Assembly: GCA_019417325.1 (NCBI GenBank)
Contig: DXVO01000014.1
Coordinates: 1 to 64,000 of the forward strand
Source: Parabacteroides sp.
GTDB taxonomy: Bacteria > Bacteroidota > Bacteroidia > Bacteroidales > Tannerellaceae
DNA length: 64,000 nucleotides
Direction of reading: 5' to 3'
The notes beneath the pieces are model-generated. The model was not told the origin of the DNA, made no database searches, and saw only the letters and a list, made by a program, of their open reading frames with translations. The position numbers and the translations under genes are program-made. Of this stretch, positions 44,546 through 54,198 are shown one piece after another (position 1 is the first letter of the stretch; the number at the start of each line of letters is the position of its first letter).

Positions 44546-46153
44546 GTGGCAGATACAAAGTACATCTTCGTTACGGGCGGCGTAGTCTCTTCTTTAGGTA
44601 AGGGGATTATCGCAGCATCATTAGGTAAATTACTTCAGGCAAGAGGTTATAAAGTTACCATTCAGAAGTTTGACCCCTATATTAATATTGATCCGGGTAC
44701 GTTGAACCCGTATGAGCATGGGGAATGTTATGTAACCGTAGACGGACATGAAGCGGATTTGGACTTAGGACATTATGAACGTTTTCTGAACGTTCCGACA
44801 ACCCGGGCAAATAATATTACTACCGGGCGTATTTATCAAAGTGTAATCAATAAAGAACGTAAGGGCGACTATCTGGGTAAGACAGTACAGGTGGTTCCTC
44901 ATATTACCGATGAAATCAAACGTAATGTAAAATTGCTGGGAAGCAAATACAAATTTGATTTTGTGATTACCGAAATCGGTGGGACCGTTGGCGACATCGA
45001 GTCTTTGCCTTTTATAGAAAGTGTCCGCCAGTTGAAATGGGAGCTTGGAAAGAACTGTATTTGTGTGCATCTTACTTACGTTCCTTACATTGCAGCCGCA
45101 AAAGAATATAAAACAAAACCGACACAGCATTCGGTAAAGCAATTGCAGGAATTGGGTATACAGCCGGATGTCCTGGTATTGCGTACGGAACACTTGTTGA
45201 GCAACGATTTGCTCCGTAAAGTGGCATTGTTCTGTAACGTGGCGGAGGATGCTGTTGTTCAGTCTGTCGACGTACCTACAATCTATGAAGTGCCGCTGGT
45301 ACTGCAACGTCAGAATATGGATATTACAATCCTGAAGAAGATGGGTCTGGAAATAGGCCCTACTCCGGAAATGAAGCCGTGGCGCGAGTTTCTGAAAAAG
45401 AAATCGGATGCAACGGAAACCGTGAAAATAGGTTTGGTCGGTAAATATGTAGAGTTGCAGGATGCTTATAAGTCAATAGACGAATCATTGTTGCAGGCTG
45501 CTATCTATAATGACCATACGTTGGATTTGCATTTATTCCATTCCGAAAAGCTGAATGACGGCAATGCCGCAGAACTGCTGAAAGATATGGATGGCATCCT
45601 GATTGCTCCCGGATTCGGACAGAGAGGTATCGACGGTAAGTTTGCCGCTTTGAAATATGCCCGCGAACATGATGTACCTTGCCTGGGTATTTGCTTGGGT
45701 ATGCAATGTATGGTAATCGAATATGCCCGCGACGTATTGGGTATGGCAGACGCAAACTCTACGGAGATGGAACCGAACACTCCTTATAAGGTGATAGACT
45801 TGATGGAAGAACAGAAGAATATTACCAATATGGGCGGTTCGATGCGTTTGGGTGCTTATGATTGTGTGTTGCAGAAAGGTTCCAAAGCTTATCAGGCCTA
45901 TGGAAAAGAACACATACAGGAACGTCATCGCCATCGTTTTGAGTTTAATAGCGAATATAAATCCCAATTCGAAGCTGCCGGCATGAAATGTACGGGTGAG
46001 AATCCGGAAACTGGTCTGGTAGAAGTCGTGGAAATACCTGAATTGAAATGGTTTGTCGGTGTTCAGTTCCATCCGGAATATAACAGTACCGTAGTAAATC
46101 CTAACCCGCTTTTTGTGAGCTTCGTAAAAGCTGCAGTTGAAAATAAAAAATAA
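44546..46153 (+). CDS. pyrG: CTP synthase
   Basis: 535 residues, full length, starting at GTG 44546 (ADTKYIFVTGGVVSSLGKG). ATP-dependent amination of UTP to CTP. The N-terminal synthetase domain has the P-loop-like SSLGKGI and QKFDPYINIDPGTLNPYEHG; the C-terminal glutaminase domain has the nucleophile Cys in CLGICLGMQCMVIEYA and the His-Glu pair in QFHPEYNS. It is followed after 9 bases by yidC. Confidence 0.97.
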   Translation: MADTKYIFVTGGVVSSLGKGIIAASLGKLLQARGYKVTIQKFDPYINIDPGTLNPYEHGECYVTVDGHEADLDLGHYERFLNVPTTRANNITTGRIYQSVINKERKGDYLGKTVQVVPHITDEIKRNVKLLGSKYKFDFVITEIGGTVGDIESLPFIESVRQLKWELGKNCICVHLTYVPYIAAAKEYKTKPTQHSVKQLQELGIQPDVLVLRTEHLLSNDLLRKVALFCNVAEDAVVQSVDVPTIYEVPLVLQRQNMDITILKKMGLEIGPTPEMKPWREFLKKKSDATETVKIGLVGKYVELQDAYKSIDESLLQAAIYNDHTLDLHLFHSEKLNDGNAAELLKDMDGILIAPGFGQRGIDGKFAALKYAREHDVPCLGICLGMQCMVIEYARDVLGMADANSTEMEPNTPYKVIDLMEEQKNITNMGGSMRLGAYDCVLQKGSKAYQAYGKEHIQERHRHRFEFNSEYKSQFEAAGMKCTGENPETGLVEVVEIPELKWFVGVQFHPEYNSTVVNPNPLFVSFVKAAVENKK

Positions 46154-46162
46154 TAATTTTAG

Positions 46163-48070
46163 ATGGATAAAAATACAATAATAGGTTTTCTGCTTATTGG
46201 AGTAGTATTAATTGCGTTTACCTGGTTGAATAAACCTACTCCGGAACAGGTGGAAGCACAGCGCCGGATGCAGGATTCGCTTGCACAGGTGGAACTGGCA
46301 AGGCAGCTTGAGCTAAAGAAAGAAGAAAGTGCGGCTGCAAAAATGGATGATTCTCTGGAGAACCTGCCTGATTCGGTACGGGTTGCCCGCTTGCAGACTA
46401 ATTTCGGCGTTTTTGCCGAAGCAATGGCAGGCGAGGATGGTTCAACCGTCCTGGAAAATAATTTGCTTGAAATCCGTGTAAGCAATAAAGGTGGACGGAT
46501 TAGTTATGTCCGTCTGAAAGAATATGATAATTATAAGGAAGAACCCCTGGTTCTGTTTGACGAAAACGATTCGAAGTTTGATTTTACATTAGTTACTGCG
46601 AATAATCGTGTAGTCAATACCAGTGAATTGTATTTTACTCCGGTAAAAGGTTCCGACCCGAATAGTGTGACCATGCGCCTGAACACAGGAGAAGGCAGTC
46701 ATCTGGATTTTATCTATACAGTAAAGCCGGACAATTACATGGTAGAATATACCATCAAAGGTACCGGATTGAACGGTGTATTATCTCCGGGAACAACTTC
46801 TCTGGATTTGTCTTGGCAGCAGAAAATCACCCAGCAGGAAAAAGGACGTAAGTTTGAAGACCGTTATGCCACGATTTATTATAAGTTCATGGCTGACGAT
46901 GTGGAATATCTGAGTGAGACGAAAAACGACAGCAAGCAGGTTTCAAACCGTTTGAAGTGGGTGGCTTACAAGGATATGTATTTCTCTTCAATCCTGATTG
47001 CCGGCAACGAAGGCTTTGAATCTACTACATTGGATTCGAAAATGATGCCGGAAGACAGTCCTTTCCTGAAGGATTACAAAACAACGACCTCTGTACCTTT
47101 CGACCTGAAAGGGAACGAGGCAACAAACCTGCGTTTTTATTTCGGTCCTAACCAGTTCTCCTTATTGAAGTCTTTTGATGAAGGCATTTCCAAAGAAAAT
47201 CAGCTCGACCTGGAAAAGATCGTTCCGCTGGGATGGGGTATTTTCCGTTGGGTAAACCAGTTCTTTGTAATTCCTTTGTTTAATTTCCTGGGACAGTTTA
47301 TCCATAGTTACGGTTTGTTGATTTTTCTTCTTACGGTAATTGTAAAATTGATTTTGTTCCCGCTGACTTACAAATCGTATATGTCGTCTGCCAAGATGCG
47401 TGTATTGCGCCCTCAGGTGGAAGAACTCAATGCTAAATATCCGGGACAGGACAAGGCTGTGGAGCGTCAGCGTGCAACGATGGAATTGTATAGCCGCGCA
47501 GGAGCCAGCCCGATGTCGGGTTGTGTCCCTATGTTGTTGCAAATGCCTATTTTGATTGCATTGTTCATGTTCTTCCCTTCGGCAATCGAGTTGCGCCACC
47601 AGAGTTTCTTATGGGCACACGACTTGTCTACCTATGATGCTATAGTAAGCTGGAATACCTATATTCCTATTATCACTCCGTATTTTGGTAACCACATCAG
47701 TTTGTTCTGTTTGTTGATGACCATTACGAATATTGTCTATACGAAGTTTAATATGGACCAGACCAATACGGGTCAGCAGCAGATGCCGGGTATGAAGGCG
47801 ATGATGTATCTGATGCCGGTGATGATGTTGGTATTCTTTAACCAGTATGCATCCGGTTTGACTTACTATTACTTCATTTCGACTTTGATTACCATTGTGC
47901 AGACTTTAATCTTCCGTTATACAATCAACGAAGATAAGTTGTTGGCTAAACTGGAAGCGAACAAGAAGAAGCCTCAGAAGAAGTCCAGCTTTATGAAACG
48001 TCTGGAAGAAGCCCAGAAAGCACAACAGGCTCAGTTGGAAAAACAAAAACAGCAGAAAAAGAACAGATAA
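46163..48070 (+). CDS. yidC: membrane protein insertase YidC
   Basis: 635 residues. An N-terminal membrane helix (IIGFLLIGVVLIAFTWL), a large periplasmic beta domain (about 60-350) and a C-terminal insertase core of five helices with FPLTYKSYMSSAKMRVLRP and GCVPMLLQMPILIALFMFF. The tail is strongly basic and rich in K and Q (about 590-635), as usual where it contacts ribosomes. It inserts and folds inner-membrane proteins, including ATP synthase subunit c in other bacteria. Confidence 0.96.
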   Translation: MDKNTIIGFLLIGVVLIAFTWLNKPTPEQVEAQRRMQDSLAQVELARQLELKKEESAAAKMDDSLENLPDSVRVARLQTNFGVFAEAMAGEDGSTVLENNLLEIRVSNKGGRISYVRLKEYDNYKEEPLVLFDENDSKFDFTLVTANNRVVNTSELYFTPVKGSDPNSVTMRLNTGEGSHLDFIYTVKPDNYMVEYTIKGTGLNGVLSPGTTSLDLSWQQKITQQEKGRKFEDRYATIYYKFMADDVEYLSETKNDSKQVSNRLKWVAYKDMYFSSILIAGNEGFESTTLDSKMMPEDSPFLKDYKTTTSVPFDLKGNEATNLRFYFGPNQFSLLKSFDEGISKENQLDLEKIVPLGWGIFRWVNQFFVIPLFNFLGQFIHSYGLLIFLLTVIVKLILFPLTYKSYMSSAKMRVLRPQVEELNAKYPGQDKAVERQRATMELYSRAGASPMSGCVPMLLQMPILIALFMFFPSAIELRHQSFLWAHDLSTYDAIVSWNTYIPIITPYFGNHISLFCLLMTITNIVYTKFNMDQTNTGQQQMPGMKAMMYLMPVMMLVFFNQYASGLTYYYFISTLITIVQTLIFRYTINEDKLLAKLEANKKKPQKKSSFMKRLEEAQKAQQAQLEKQKQQKKNR

Positions 48071-48095
48071 TAACAACTGTTTGATACGCATAAAC

Positions 48096-48138
48096 AAAAA
48101 AGGAGAAATTACTCGTTCGGGTAATTTCTCCTTTTTTT
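48096..48138. terminator. bidirectional terminator between yidC and kdsB
   Basis: AAAAAAGGAGAAATTAC and GTAATTTCTCCTTTTTT form a 17-base-pair stem with a T run on both strands. Confidence 0.88.
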
Positions 48139-48152
48139 ATGGAATAAAAATA

Positions 48153-48908
48153 TTACTTATTTAACCGGAGGAAAGCGAGTGCCTTTTCCATATCTTCCGG
48201 AGTGTCGATACCGATTGTTTCGAGGTCGGTAATGCCCACTTTGATTTTGTATCCGTTTTCAAGCCAGCGGAGCTGCTCAAGGCTTTCGGTCAACTCCAGT
48301 GGAGATTGGGGTAGTTGGGTTATTTCTTTTAGTGTATCGGCGTGATAGGCATATAAACCGATGTGTTTATAATAGGTATGGTTCGGCAGCCATTCGGTAT
48401 GATTTTTCCCTCTCATGTATGGAATGACAGAGCGACTGAAGTACATCGCTTCATTGTTTTTATTCAATACGACTTTCGGGGAGTTAGGGTTAAACAATGT
48501 AGTCTCAAAATCTCCGTCCGGGCTGAATGGTTTTACCAATGTGGCAATCTTTATGCTGTCATCCGTAAAACAAGCTTTTATTGTTTCGATTTGTTCCGGT
48601 TGTATAAACGGTTCGTCTCCCTGTATGTTTACTACCACATCATATCCGTTTCCTACTTTAGTGTACGCTTCGTAGCAACGGTCCGTTCCACTGCGGTGTT
48701 GGTCGGATGTCATTACGACATTCCCCCCGAAAGCCTTCACCGTAGCCTCTATGCGGCTGTCATCGGTTGCAACACATACGGCATCCAGTACATTGCTTAC
48801 TTGCTCGTAGACGCGTTGTATCATCGGTTTTCCCGCCATATCGGCAAGAGGTTTACCCGGAAAACGGGTGGACGCATAACGTGCCGGTATTATTCCTATG
48901 AATTTCAT
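48153..48908 (-). CDS. kdsB: 3-deoxy-manno-octulosonate cytidylyltransferase
   Basis: 251 residues, standard length. It makes CMP-Kdo from CTP and Kdo for the lipopolysaccharide inner core. Nucleotide-binding PARYASTRFPGKPL at 8-21, SDQHRSGTDRC, INIQGDEPF-like VNIQGDEPFIQP and GIDTPEDMEKA at the end. Only 13 bases separate it from the upstream antiporter gene, so they are probably co-transcribed. Confidence 0.96.
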   Translation of the reverse strand: MKFIGIIPARYASTRFPGKPLADMAGKPMIQRVYEQVSNVLDAVCVATDDSRIEATVKAFGGNVVMTSDQHRSGTDRCYEAYTKVGNGYDVVVNIQGDEPFIQPEQIETIKACFTDDSIKIATLVKPFSPDGDFETTLFNPNSPKVVLNKNNEAMYFSRSVIPYMRGKNHTEWLPNHTYYKHIGLYAYHADTLKEITQLPQSPLELTESLEQLRWLENGYKIKVGITDLETIGIDTPEDMEKALAFLRLNK

Positions 48909-48921
48909 CTTTTATATGTAT

Positions 48922-51186
48922 TTAATTAGTTACAGGTTTGCCTTCGCTCAGCCGGAGCACTTTTTCATGTTCGCCTACAATCCAGACAATATCACCTTCC
49001 AGGAATACGGTGGTCGGCTCGGGATTTTTGATGGAGGTAGTGCCTCTTTCTATACCGATAACGAGGCAGGCAGCCTTATCTCTGATTCCGGATTCCAGAA
49101 TGGTCCGTCCAATCAGATGTGAACCTTCTGCAATAAAGAACTGCTCGATGTTTACCTCTTTGGATTCCTGAATGGACAGTTGCTGGCTTCTATACCGTTC
49201 TTCAAGATATTTGCGGAAATGTTCCAGGTCGCTGTCAGCACCTACTACAACCAGTTTATCGAAGGGATATAACCGTTCCGAACCTCCGGGGATATTGATA
49301 CGCCGGTTTCCCCGGATGATTGTGACTACATTTACATTGCATTTTTGCCGGAAATTAAGTTCCTTCAGCGTTTTCCCCATACTGGGTGAATTTTGCTTTA
49401 CTTCAAAGTCGGCAAGGTGAAGGTCACGTTCCAGCATATGGTTGGCAAAACGTTGGTTAATAGGGGCATTCTTCTCTTTTTCCAGTTCGCGTGCCGTCAG
49501 GTTGGTGAAGAAATGGCGCTCCATAAGGATAGACTGTTTTTTTAGCCGCTTGGAAAAAATTACAATGGCGATTACCGAACCTGCGATAGCCAGCATAATG
49601 CCGGCGGCGATATTCAATAGTTTGGCAACGGGCAGCATCACAAGCCCGATACATAAAATAATACGTAATATAATCAAAGAAACCAGAGGGCCCCGGTTGT
49701 ATTTATTGTCCTGCCATAATTGCTGGAATTCTATGGAATGATTCTTTTTCATCATAATGGCACGCAGCATCGGTGCAATAAGTAGCAATATGATAAAAAG
49801 CGATAGAATATTCCCTTGGATGCCATGTATTTCCTTCGTGATGACAGGCGAGATGAATTGAAGCCAGATAAATATCAGCACCAGGGTAACGGCAGTATAG
49901 GTACCGACAATGCGGAGGAGGGCTTTCAGTAACTTATTCCAGGCACTTTTTTGCCGGATGGTATTGGAACCGGATGAGTACCGTTCGATAAACTTTCTCC
50001 ACGATACCGGAATAATACGGTCGGCAATCCGGAATGCAGGTTCTGCTACCCGTATCATATAAGGAGTAAAGAATGTGGTGATGACAGATACCGCAACAAC
50101 AATCGGATACAGGAAGTTGCTGGTTACGCCAAGTGTCAGTCCTAATGATGCGATGATAAAGGCAAATTCTCCGATTTGAGCCAGTGAGAAACCGGACTGT
50201 ATGGAAACTTTAAGGGATTGACCGGATAGGAGTACCCCGAAACTTGCAAATATGATTTGCCCTGCCATTACGACAACGGTCAGGATTAAAATCGGAATCT
50301 TATATTGCCAGAGCAATGCCGGGTCTATTAACATGCCGACGGAGACGAAGAAAATAGCTCCGAACAAGTCTTTCACCGGTTTAATCAGGTGGTCTATATG
50401 CTCCGCCTCAATTGTTTCTGCAAGGATAGACCCCATGACGAAAGCTCCCAATGCCGATGAGAAACCGGCTTTTGTCGCAATCATAACCATTCCCAGGCAT
50501 AGACCGAGGCTGACAATCAGCAATGTCTCGTCATTCAGCAACTTCTTTGCTTTCTTGAGGAAAGAGGGGATAAGGTAAATGCCTATCACGAAGCAGAAAA
50601 GCAGGAATACTCCGAGTTTAACCACACTGTTCAGCAATTCCATGCCTTCTACATGTTTACTGACAGCCAGAGTGGAAAGCAATACCATCAGTAAAACGGC
50701 GAAAAGGTCTTCGACAACCAATATGCCGAAGACAACCCCGGCAAAGCGTTGGTTTCGTAAGCCCAAGTCGTCGAATGCCTTAAAAATGATGGTAGTGGAA
50801 GACATGGAGAGCATTCCTCCGAGAAAGATGCTGTTCATATGTCCCCAGCCCAGCAGGAGTCCGATGCTGTACCCGAACGTCATCATTCCAATCACAACCG
50901 TGATGGCTCCGATAACGGCTGTACCGCCTACTTTCATTAGTTTCTTGAAACTGAAATCGAGTCCTAAAGCAAACAGGAGGAATATAACACCTATATCCGC
51001 CCAGATCCGGATACTTTCGACGTCTGTTACTGTTGGTATTTGTTCAATGGAGGGGCCGGCAAGGATACCGGCTACAATATACCCGAGGACAACCGGTTGC
51101 TTTAGTTTCTTGAAAAGCAAAGTGACCAGTCCGGCAGAAATCAGAATCACTGCCAAATCCGAGATGAGTGTAGGTATCTGAGACAT
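48922..51186 (-). CDS. CPA2-family cation:proton antiporter with two TrkA-C domains
   Basis: 754 residues. About twelve helices of the Na+/H+ exchanger fold in the first 400 residues (GYIVAGILAGPS, LLFALGLDFSFKKL, FSSALGAFVMGSILAETIEA), a further group of about four membrane helices (435-555), and a cytoplasmic C-terminus with two TrkA-C/RCK-C modules (about 590-660 and 670-750). There is no RCK-N NAD-binding domain. It is KefB-like and probably exchanges K+ or Na+ for protons; the ion cannot be told from sequence. The start codon region is divergent from the AlbA_2 gene. Confidence 0.88.
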   Translation of the reverse strand: MSQIPTLISDLAVILISAGLVTLLFKKLKQPVVLGYIVAGILAGPSIEQIPTVTDVESIRIWADIGVIFLLFALGLDFSFKKLMKVGGTAVIGAITVVIGMMTFGYSIGLLLGWGHMNSIFLGGMLSMSSTTIIFKAFDDLGLRNQRFAGVVFGILVVEDLFAVLLMVLLSTLAVSKHVEGMELLNSVVKLGVFLLFCFVIGIYLIPSFLKKAKKLLNDETLLIVSLGLCLGMVMIATKAGFSSALGAFVMGSILAETIEAEHIDHLIKPVKDLFGAIFFVSVGMLIDPALLWQYKIPILILTVVVMAGQIIFASFGVLLSGQSLKVSIQSGFSLAQIGEFAFIIASLGLTLGVTSNFLYPIVVAVSVITTFFTPYMIRVAEPAFRIADRIIPVSWRKFIERYSSGSNTIRQKSAWNKLLKALLRIVGTYTAVTLVLIFIWLQFISPVITKEIHGIQGNILSLFIILLLIAPMLRAIMMKKNHSIEFQQLWQDNKYNRGPLVSLIILRIILCIGLVMLPVAKLLNIAAGIMLAIAGSVIAIVIFSKRLKKQSILMERHFFTNLTARELEKEKNAPINQRFANHMLERDLHLADFEVKQNSPSMGKTLKELNFRQKCNVNVVTIIRGNRRINIPGGSERLYPFDKLVVVGADSDLEHFRKYLEERYRSQQLSIQESKEVNIEQFFIAEGSHLIGRTILESGIRDKAACLVIGIERGTTSIKNPEPTTVFLEGDIVWIVGEHEKVLRLSEGKPVTN

Positions 51187-51208
51187 GCTTTCGTTGTTTT
51201 TCTGTTGG

Positions 51209-51216
51209 CAAAGTTA
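51209..51216 (-). promoter_or_regulatory. -7 element for the antiporter-kdsB unit
   Basis: TAACTTTG on the minus strand (CAAAGTTA on the plus), 22 bases before the antiporter ATG. Confidence 0.5.
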
Positions 51217-51227
51217 TGTATTTATTT

Positions 51228-51235
51228 TAATTTTG
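51228..51235 (+). promoter_or_regulatory. promoter of the AlbA_2 gene
   Basis: TAATTTTG exact, with GTTG 20 bases upstream (51204-51207). It would give a leader of only about 15 bases before ATG 51257. It overlaps the divergent antiporter promoter region. Confidence 0.55.
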
Positions 51236-51256
51236 TCCGACAAACAATCTGCCAAA

Positions 51257-51901
51257 ATGAAGAAGAAACATCCGATAGAAGCGTTGATAGAGCAGGGAGA
51301 ACACCAACAACTGGATTTTAAGTTTGAAGTGAGCGACAGTAAGAAGATTGCCCGTACTTTAAGTGCATTTGCCAATACGGATGGCGGCCGTTTGCTGATA
51401 GGTGTGAAAGATAATGGAAATATATCCGGTGTCCGCAGTGAAGAAGAATATTATATGATAGAGGCAGCTTCGAAAATGTATACCCGTCCGGAAGTCCCGT
51501 TCGAAGCAACCCGTTGGGATATAAACGGTAAAACTGTCCTGGAGGTTTATATAGCTCCCAGTCCGGATAAACCGCATTCTGCTCCTGATAAAGACGATAA
51601 ATATAAGGCGTATATCCGTGTAGCGGACGAAAATATATTAGCGAATGATGTATTGGTACTTGCCTGGCAAAAGAAACATAAACAAGCCGGGACGCTCCTG
51701 AAAATAAGCAAACCGGTGGAAAGCCTGTTTGCTTATCTGGAAAATCATCCGTTTATCAATATCAGCCAGTTTTGCCGTGTCGGCAGAATCAATCATTATG
51801 TGGCGCGTAGTATATTGAGCGACCTGCTTGCAATCAATGCCTTGCAATATGTTGTTGTTGACAAGCGCATTCTGTATAAGCGGGTTCCGGAAGCGTCGTA
51901 A
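51257..51901 (+). CDS. AlbA_2 (Schlafen-type) DNA-binding domain protein
   Basis: 214 residues from ATG 51257; the frame is open from 51185 but the upstream part lies over the promoter. The N-terminal domain has the AlbA_2/divergent AAA_4 pattern: EGxxLDFK-like EHQQLDFKFEV, AFANTDGGRLLIGVKDNGNI and a YIRV strand. The C-terminal 70 residues look like a winged helix (INISQFCRVGRINHYVARSI). These proteins are often transcription regulators; the target is unknown. Confidence 0.75.
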   Translation: MKKKHPIEALIEQGEHQQLDFKFEVSDSKKIARTLSAFANTDGGRLLIGVKDNGNISGVRSEEEYYMIEAASKMYTRPEVPFEATRWDINGKTVLEVYIAPSPDKPHSAPDKDDKYKAYIRVADENILANDVLVLAWQKKHKQAGTLLKISKPVESLFAYLENHPFINISQFCRVGRINHYVARSILSDLLAINALQYVVVDKRILYKRVPEAS

Positions 51902-51916
51902 ACCTGAGAGGGGGCT

Positions 51917-53296
51917 TTATTCCCCCTCGACATACACTTGTGCGTTTTCAAAACGGATAACTCTGATTTTTTCCCCTTTCTCGATAAATCCGGACTCGGA
52001 TACGGCGTCGTAGAATTCTCCGTCTATAATCACTTTACCGGAAAGGCGCAATACGGTTGCCGCTATGCCTTCTTTTCCTATTAATGAAGATAGGTCGGGA
52101 CTTGAAATCGCATCTTCAAGGTCCTTGTTCAATGCGACTTTCCGGAAGATACCCCGGTGTCCTATCTTATTGGAAAGCCATATGACCAGTACGAAACCGA
52201 GAACCAGGCCGATTAATACGATGAAGACTGCTTCGCCTAAATCTTTCCCGCTAACCTGTTCGAAATCAAAATCCTTGTTGTCCAGCAAACTCATGGTTAA
52301 CCCGCCAACCACCAGGACTATGCCGCTTATGCCCGCCACTCCGAAACCGGGTATGACGAATATTTCTGCCGCAATCAACAGGACGCCAATGATGAAAATT
52401 AAAATTTCCCAGTTTGCCGCAAGCCCGTCGAGGTACAGAGGTGCAAAATAAAGAATTGCGGCTATTAAGGCGGCAGCCGACGGAAATCCTAATCCCGGAG
52501 TCTGCATTTCAAAATAAATACCTCCTATAATAATGATAATAAGCAGGGATTGGAGGACAGGGCTCATTAAAAAGCCTTTCATGTCATCGTACCAGCTTGG
52601 CTGGTAGGTTTTCATTTGATAATCTTTGTATCCGATATATTTGGTAATAACTTCGTCCGGCGTTTCGGCTATGCCATCGCAATATCCCCATTTCAGGGCT
52701 TCTTCGGCTGTAAGGGTCAGTACTTTTCCCGTATCGACCAGGTTCGGTATTACAACGCGTTCGTCGACCATCGCTTCGGCAATTTTCGGATCGCGTATCC
52801 ACTTGTAGATTGTATCCCTTCCTTGTATAATCGTGTCCTTTCCATGAGCTTCGGCAGTAGAACGCATCATCGACCGCATATAGGATTGGTATTTGTCGGG
52901 CATGGCACTACCTGTCTGGTTTACGACTGTTGCAGCCCCAATATTCGCTCCTTTTCTCATATAGATCTTTTTGCTGGCGATAGAGATAAGTGCTCCAGCC
53001 GAAGCGGCATTATTGTCAATGAATATATAAACAGGGATAGGATTATATAAAATTGCAGTACGCATGGAGTCGGCTGCATCTACCTGTCCGCCATATGTGT
53101 TTAGATGGATTAATATGGCATCGGCTTTCAGCGAATCGGCTTCCGATAATCCGTTACGCAGATAGATTCGTGTTGTGTTGTCTATCTCTTTTTGTATATT
53201 TATCTTGTAAACTAAAGGCTGGTCTTTTGCTACTGACATAAAAGAGGTTAGCAGTAGCATCATGATCATAGGGAGGAATGCGTGTTGTTTTGTCAT
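51917..53296 (-). CDS. NfeD-family membrane-bound serine protease
   Basis: 459 residues. Signal peptide, then a ClpP-like protease domain (about 28-220) with the nucleophile Ser in NNAASAGALISIASKKIYM (Ser of ASAG) and GANIGAATVV, then about four membrane helices (about 235-385) and a C-terminal OB-fold NfeD domain (SLIGKEGIAATVLRLSGKV). This is the long NfeD1b-type layout, usually paired with a stomatin-like protein, which is not seen next to it. Confidence 0.88.
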   Translation of the reverse strand: MTKQHAFLPMIMMLLLTSFMSVAKDQPLVYKINIQKEIDNTTRIYLRNGLSEADSLKADAILIHLNTYGGQVDAADSMRTAILYNPIPVYIFIDNNAASAGALISIASKKIYMRKGANIGAATVVNQTGSAMPDKYQSYMRSMMRSTAEAHGKDTIIQGRDTIYKWIRDPKIAEAMVDERVVIPNLVDTGKVLTLTAEEALKWGYCDGIAETPDEVITKYIGYKDYQMKTYQPSWYDDMKGFLMSPVLQSLLIIIIIGGIYFEMQTPGLGFPSAAALIAAILYFAPLYLDGLAANWEILIFIIGVLLIAAEIFVIPGFGVAGISGIVLVVGGLTMSLLDNKDFDFEQVSGKDLGEAVFIVLIGLVLGFVLVIWLSNKIGHRGIFRKVALNKDLEDAISSPDLSSLIGKEGIAATVLRLSGKVIIDGEFYDAVSESGFIEKGEKIRVIRFENAQVYVEGE

Positions 53297-53484
53297 GTTA
53301 CTTTTTCTTTATAATAAATGTACTTGATTTCAAATTATAACTTGTTGTTGTAAATTCTGTAATTATGACCGTTCGAAAACTTGTAAATGTCGCTCATTTT
53401 CAGTTTGATTTGTTATAAATATATTAAGTTACGATTTTTAATATTAATAATCCTCAAACAAGGTAGAAATTAAAATATTCTTGC

Positions 53485-53492
53485 TACATTTG
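53485..53492 (+). promoter_or_regulatory. -7 element for the ECF sigma factor gene
   Basis: TACATTTG, exact match, with a leader of about 60 bases. No TTTG at -33. The 262-base gap 53297-53558 shows nothing else. Confidence 0.5.
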
Positions 53493-53558
53493 TGATGTCC
53501 TTCAACTGAAAAATGAAAGATATTAACCGGTATTAACCTTCATAAAAAACAACTTAGT

Positions 53559-54068
53559 ATGAATGCTTTGCAATTTCAGAAAAAATTATTGAGCATGCAA
53601 GAAAATATGATGAATTTTGCTTTAATGCTCACAGCGAATCGGGATGATGCGCAGGATTTGATGCAAGATACAACTCTCAAAGTTTTAGATAATCAAGAAA
53701 AGTTTGTTGATAACATTAATTTTAAGGGCTGGGTCTTGACCGTAATGCGCAATATCTTTATAAACAATTATCATAAGATTGTACGCACACAAACAGTAGT
53801 CGATCAAGGCGTTGATTTATACAATTTGGATATTGTAAATGACTCGGGTTTTGATTCTCCTGACGGAGCTTATCAAATCAAGGAAATAACGAAAGCGATT
53901 AACAGTCTGAATGATGAACTTAAGATTCCGTTTTCAATGTTTCTGAGTGGTTATAAGTATAATGAAATAGCTGATAAACTATGTGTACCTCTGGGTACGG
54001 TAAAGAGCCGTATATTCTTTGCTCGTCAAGAGTTACAAAAAGTTTTGAAAGATTTTCATCAGGGATGA
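53559..54068 (+). CDS. ECF-type RNA polymerase sigma factor
   Basis: 169 residues with sigma region 2 (MNFALMLTANRDDAQDLMQD, GWVLTVMRNIFINNYHK) and region 4 (GYKYNEIADKLCVPLGTVKS, a helix-turn-helix). No anti-sigma or FecR gene and no SusC gene is adjacent, so it is not one of the usual polysaccharide-uptake sigma/anti-sigma pairs. Target promoters unknown. Confidence 0.9.
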   Translation: MNALQFQKKLLSMQENMMNFALMLTANRDDAQDLMQDTTLKVLDNQEKFVDNINFKGWVLTVMRNIFINNYHKIVRTQTVVDQGVDLYNLDIVNDSGFDSPDGAYQIKEITKAINSLNDELKIPFSMFLSGYKYNEIADKLCVPLGTVKSRIFFARQELQKVLKDFHQG

Positions 54069-54094
54069 ACCTTTATTAAAAATTATATAATACG

Positions 54095-54134
54095 AAAAAG
54101 CGGGAATGTCCGGAAGGATATTTCCGCTTTTTTT
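54095..54134 (+). terminator. terminator after the sigma factor gene
   Basis: AAAAAGCGG and CCGCTTTTT form the stem (with a G/T mismatch above) and a T run follows. Confidence 0.8.
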
Positions 54135-54171
54135 AGTTTTGTAAATACAAGATTGTTAAAGAATAAATCGT

Positions 54172-54179
54172 TATTTTTG
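54172..54179 (+). promoter_or_regulatory. -7 element for the threonine aldolase-like gene
   Basis: TATTTTTG matches TAnnTTTG, 19 bases before the ATG at 54199. Confidence 0.45.
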
Positions 54180-54198
54180 GCGCAAAATTCGAAAAACA

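Noticed and set aside
44765..46072. Long antisense frames across pyrG
   Set aside because: Overlap fully with a conserved enzyme gene and have composition typical of reverse-strand shadows.
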